64,000 nt of DNA from Macrocystis pyrifera. Lineage: Eukaryota > Sar > Phaeophyceae > Laminariales > Laminariaceae. A program made the translations under genes and the position numbers. The stretch is taken from the NCBI GenBank assembly GCA_031763025.1, contig JASSKH010000005.1, forward strand, positions 6,605,959 to 6,669,958. Reading direction: 5' to 3'. The stretch's first letter is position 1, and the number at the start of each line of letters is the position of its first letter. This document shows positions 63,259 to 64,000 of the stretch, one piece after another. The notes beneath the pieces are model-generated. The model was not told where the DNA came from and searched no databases. It saw nothing but the letters and a program-made list of their open reading frames with translations.

Positions 63259-64000
63259 CAGACCACCCACCCCACGCTTTCAGCAGAACAGTTAGATGGG
63301 GGCGGTGAAAAATAAATCAACAGCAAAGGAACGCGCAAGAGAGGCAACATGTATACACGCACGCGCGCGCGTTGGTTGGGCGCGTTCAACGCGCGCACGC
63401 GAGAAGCGACTTACCTCGAAGAAAAGGGCGACGCCACGTCCACCTACAAATAATCTATTGTGGTGTGAGCGCGCGCGCGCCCTCGCTTTGCACCGCTGCT
63501 GCTTCTGCCTCTCTACCCCAACGTAACGGAACCGTCACGTCCGGCACGAACTGTGATCCATGCACGAGAAAGACAACAAACCCTCACATAAACGCCGATA
63601 TACCTTTGGAAACACCTTCCATCCGTCGACACATTCAACCTTCCCCAACTATTACCCATCAAGCCGGCGCCGGCTCGCCCACCGGCCCGCCCGCCCGCCG
63701 TGCTAATCACACTTAATACCAACTATTCCCGAGTCTGGTTCCAGATTCCAACAGCGGTACAACTGAGCCAGCCGACGTTTCAAGCGCGGCTTTTCCTCTC
63801 GCGCTTAACCGCACCCCCACACCCCTGTCCCATCCCCCTCCCCTAAAAGACAAAAACCACCGACAGCTTCCTCCTTTCTCCCACCAAAAAAAAAAAAAAA
63901 CACAACACGCTTCTTTCACCAACCGGACGCCACCGCAGTCACCCTTCTAACGCGAGACACCATACACTGCTCTAGCATATTGTTTAACCACCCCGCACAG
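63259..64000. other. Unassigned GC/CA-rich DNA
   Basis: Contains alternating CG runs (63359-63372 and 63470-63480), A16 (63885-63900) and C/A-rich stretches. No supported gene beyond the possible untranslated exon mentioned for 63148-63258. Confidence 0.45.

Overview
The window looks like a repeat-dominated eukaryotic nuclear segment. I found no rRNA gene, no intact tRNA gene, no CRISPR array, no bacterial-style operon and no host protein gene I can name. The recognisable content is LTR retrotransposons (Ty1/copia and Ty3/gypsy), tRNA-derived SINE-like repeats, a satellite of about 205-210 bp, trinucleotide and homopolymer microsatellites, and small hairpin-bearing tandem repeats. The mix of copia and gypsy families with abundant GCT/CAG repeats suggests an alga or protist, perhaps a stramenopile such as a brown alga. 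That placement is a low-confidence inference from style, not a taxonomic match.

Layout. 1-4.9 kb: unassigned DNA with a SINE-like copy and GGT/GCT microsatellites. 5.0-7.3 kb: decayed gypsy pol (minus strand). 7.3-14.7 kb: unassigned DNA with minisatellites, an unrecognised 157-codon open frame (12682-13152), a 222-bp foldback and a 190-bp-period repeat. 18.6-20.8 kb: decayed gypsy reverse transcriptase (plus strand), split by about 1 kb of foreign DNA. 20974-24602: copia E1 (plus), inserted in a SINE. 25.4-26.4 kb: tandem SINE cluster. 26628-30067: copia E2 (minus), flanked by a perfect AATAC duplication. 31.1-32.2 kb: satellite. 32194-38264: copia E3 (minus), without its 5' LTR. 38.3-46.4 kb: unassigned DNA with two families of hairpin tandem repeats. 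46.8-52.9 kb: a divergent copia, E4 (minus), with large in-frame repeat expansions. 53.9-54.6 kb: one LTR plus internal part of a small LTR element (minus). 55.3-57.5 kb: satellite in the opposite orientation. 57480-58062: E5, a 5' LTR, primer site and leader. 59351-60574: a 1.2-kb miniature LTR element inside satellite. 61.2-64 kb: unassigned, low-complexity DNA.

Relationships. E1 and E2 belong to one copia family and are complementary deletion derivatives: E1 keeps gag, protease and the integrase zinc finger; E2 keeps reverse transcriptase and RNase H. Neither has the integrase core. E3 and E5 look like two halves of a single element. Both sit at the same satellite position, share the 5-bp flank TGTCC, have opposite orientations and carry complementary missing ends. 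The simplest explanation is an inversion of about 19.8 kb with breakpoints in the element leader (near 38264 and 58062). The copia elements E1, E2 and E5 have a primer-binding site matching the anticodon arm of a methionine tRNA, implying half-tRNA priming as in Drosophila copia. All coding regions seen carry stops or frameshifts, so nothing here appears autonomous today.
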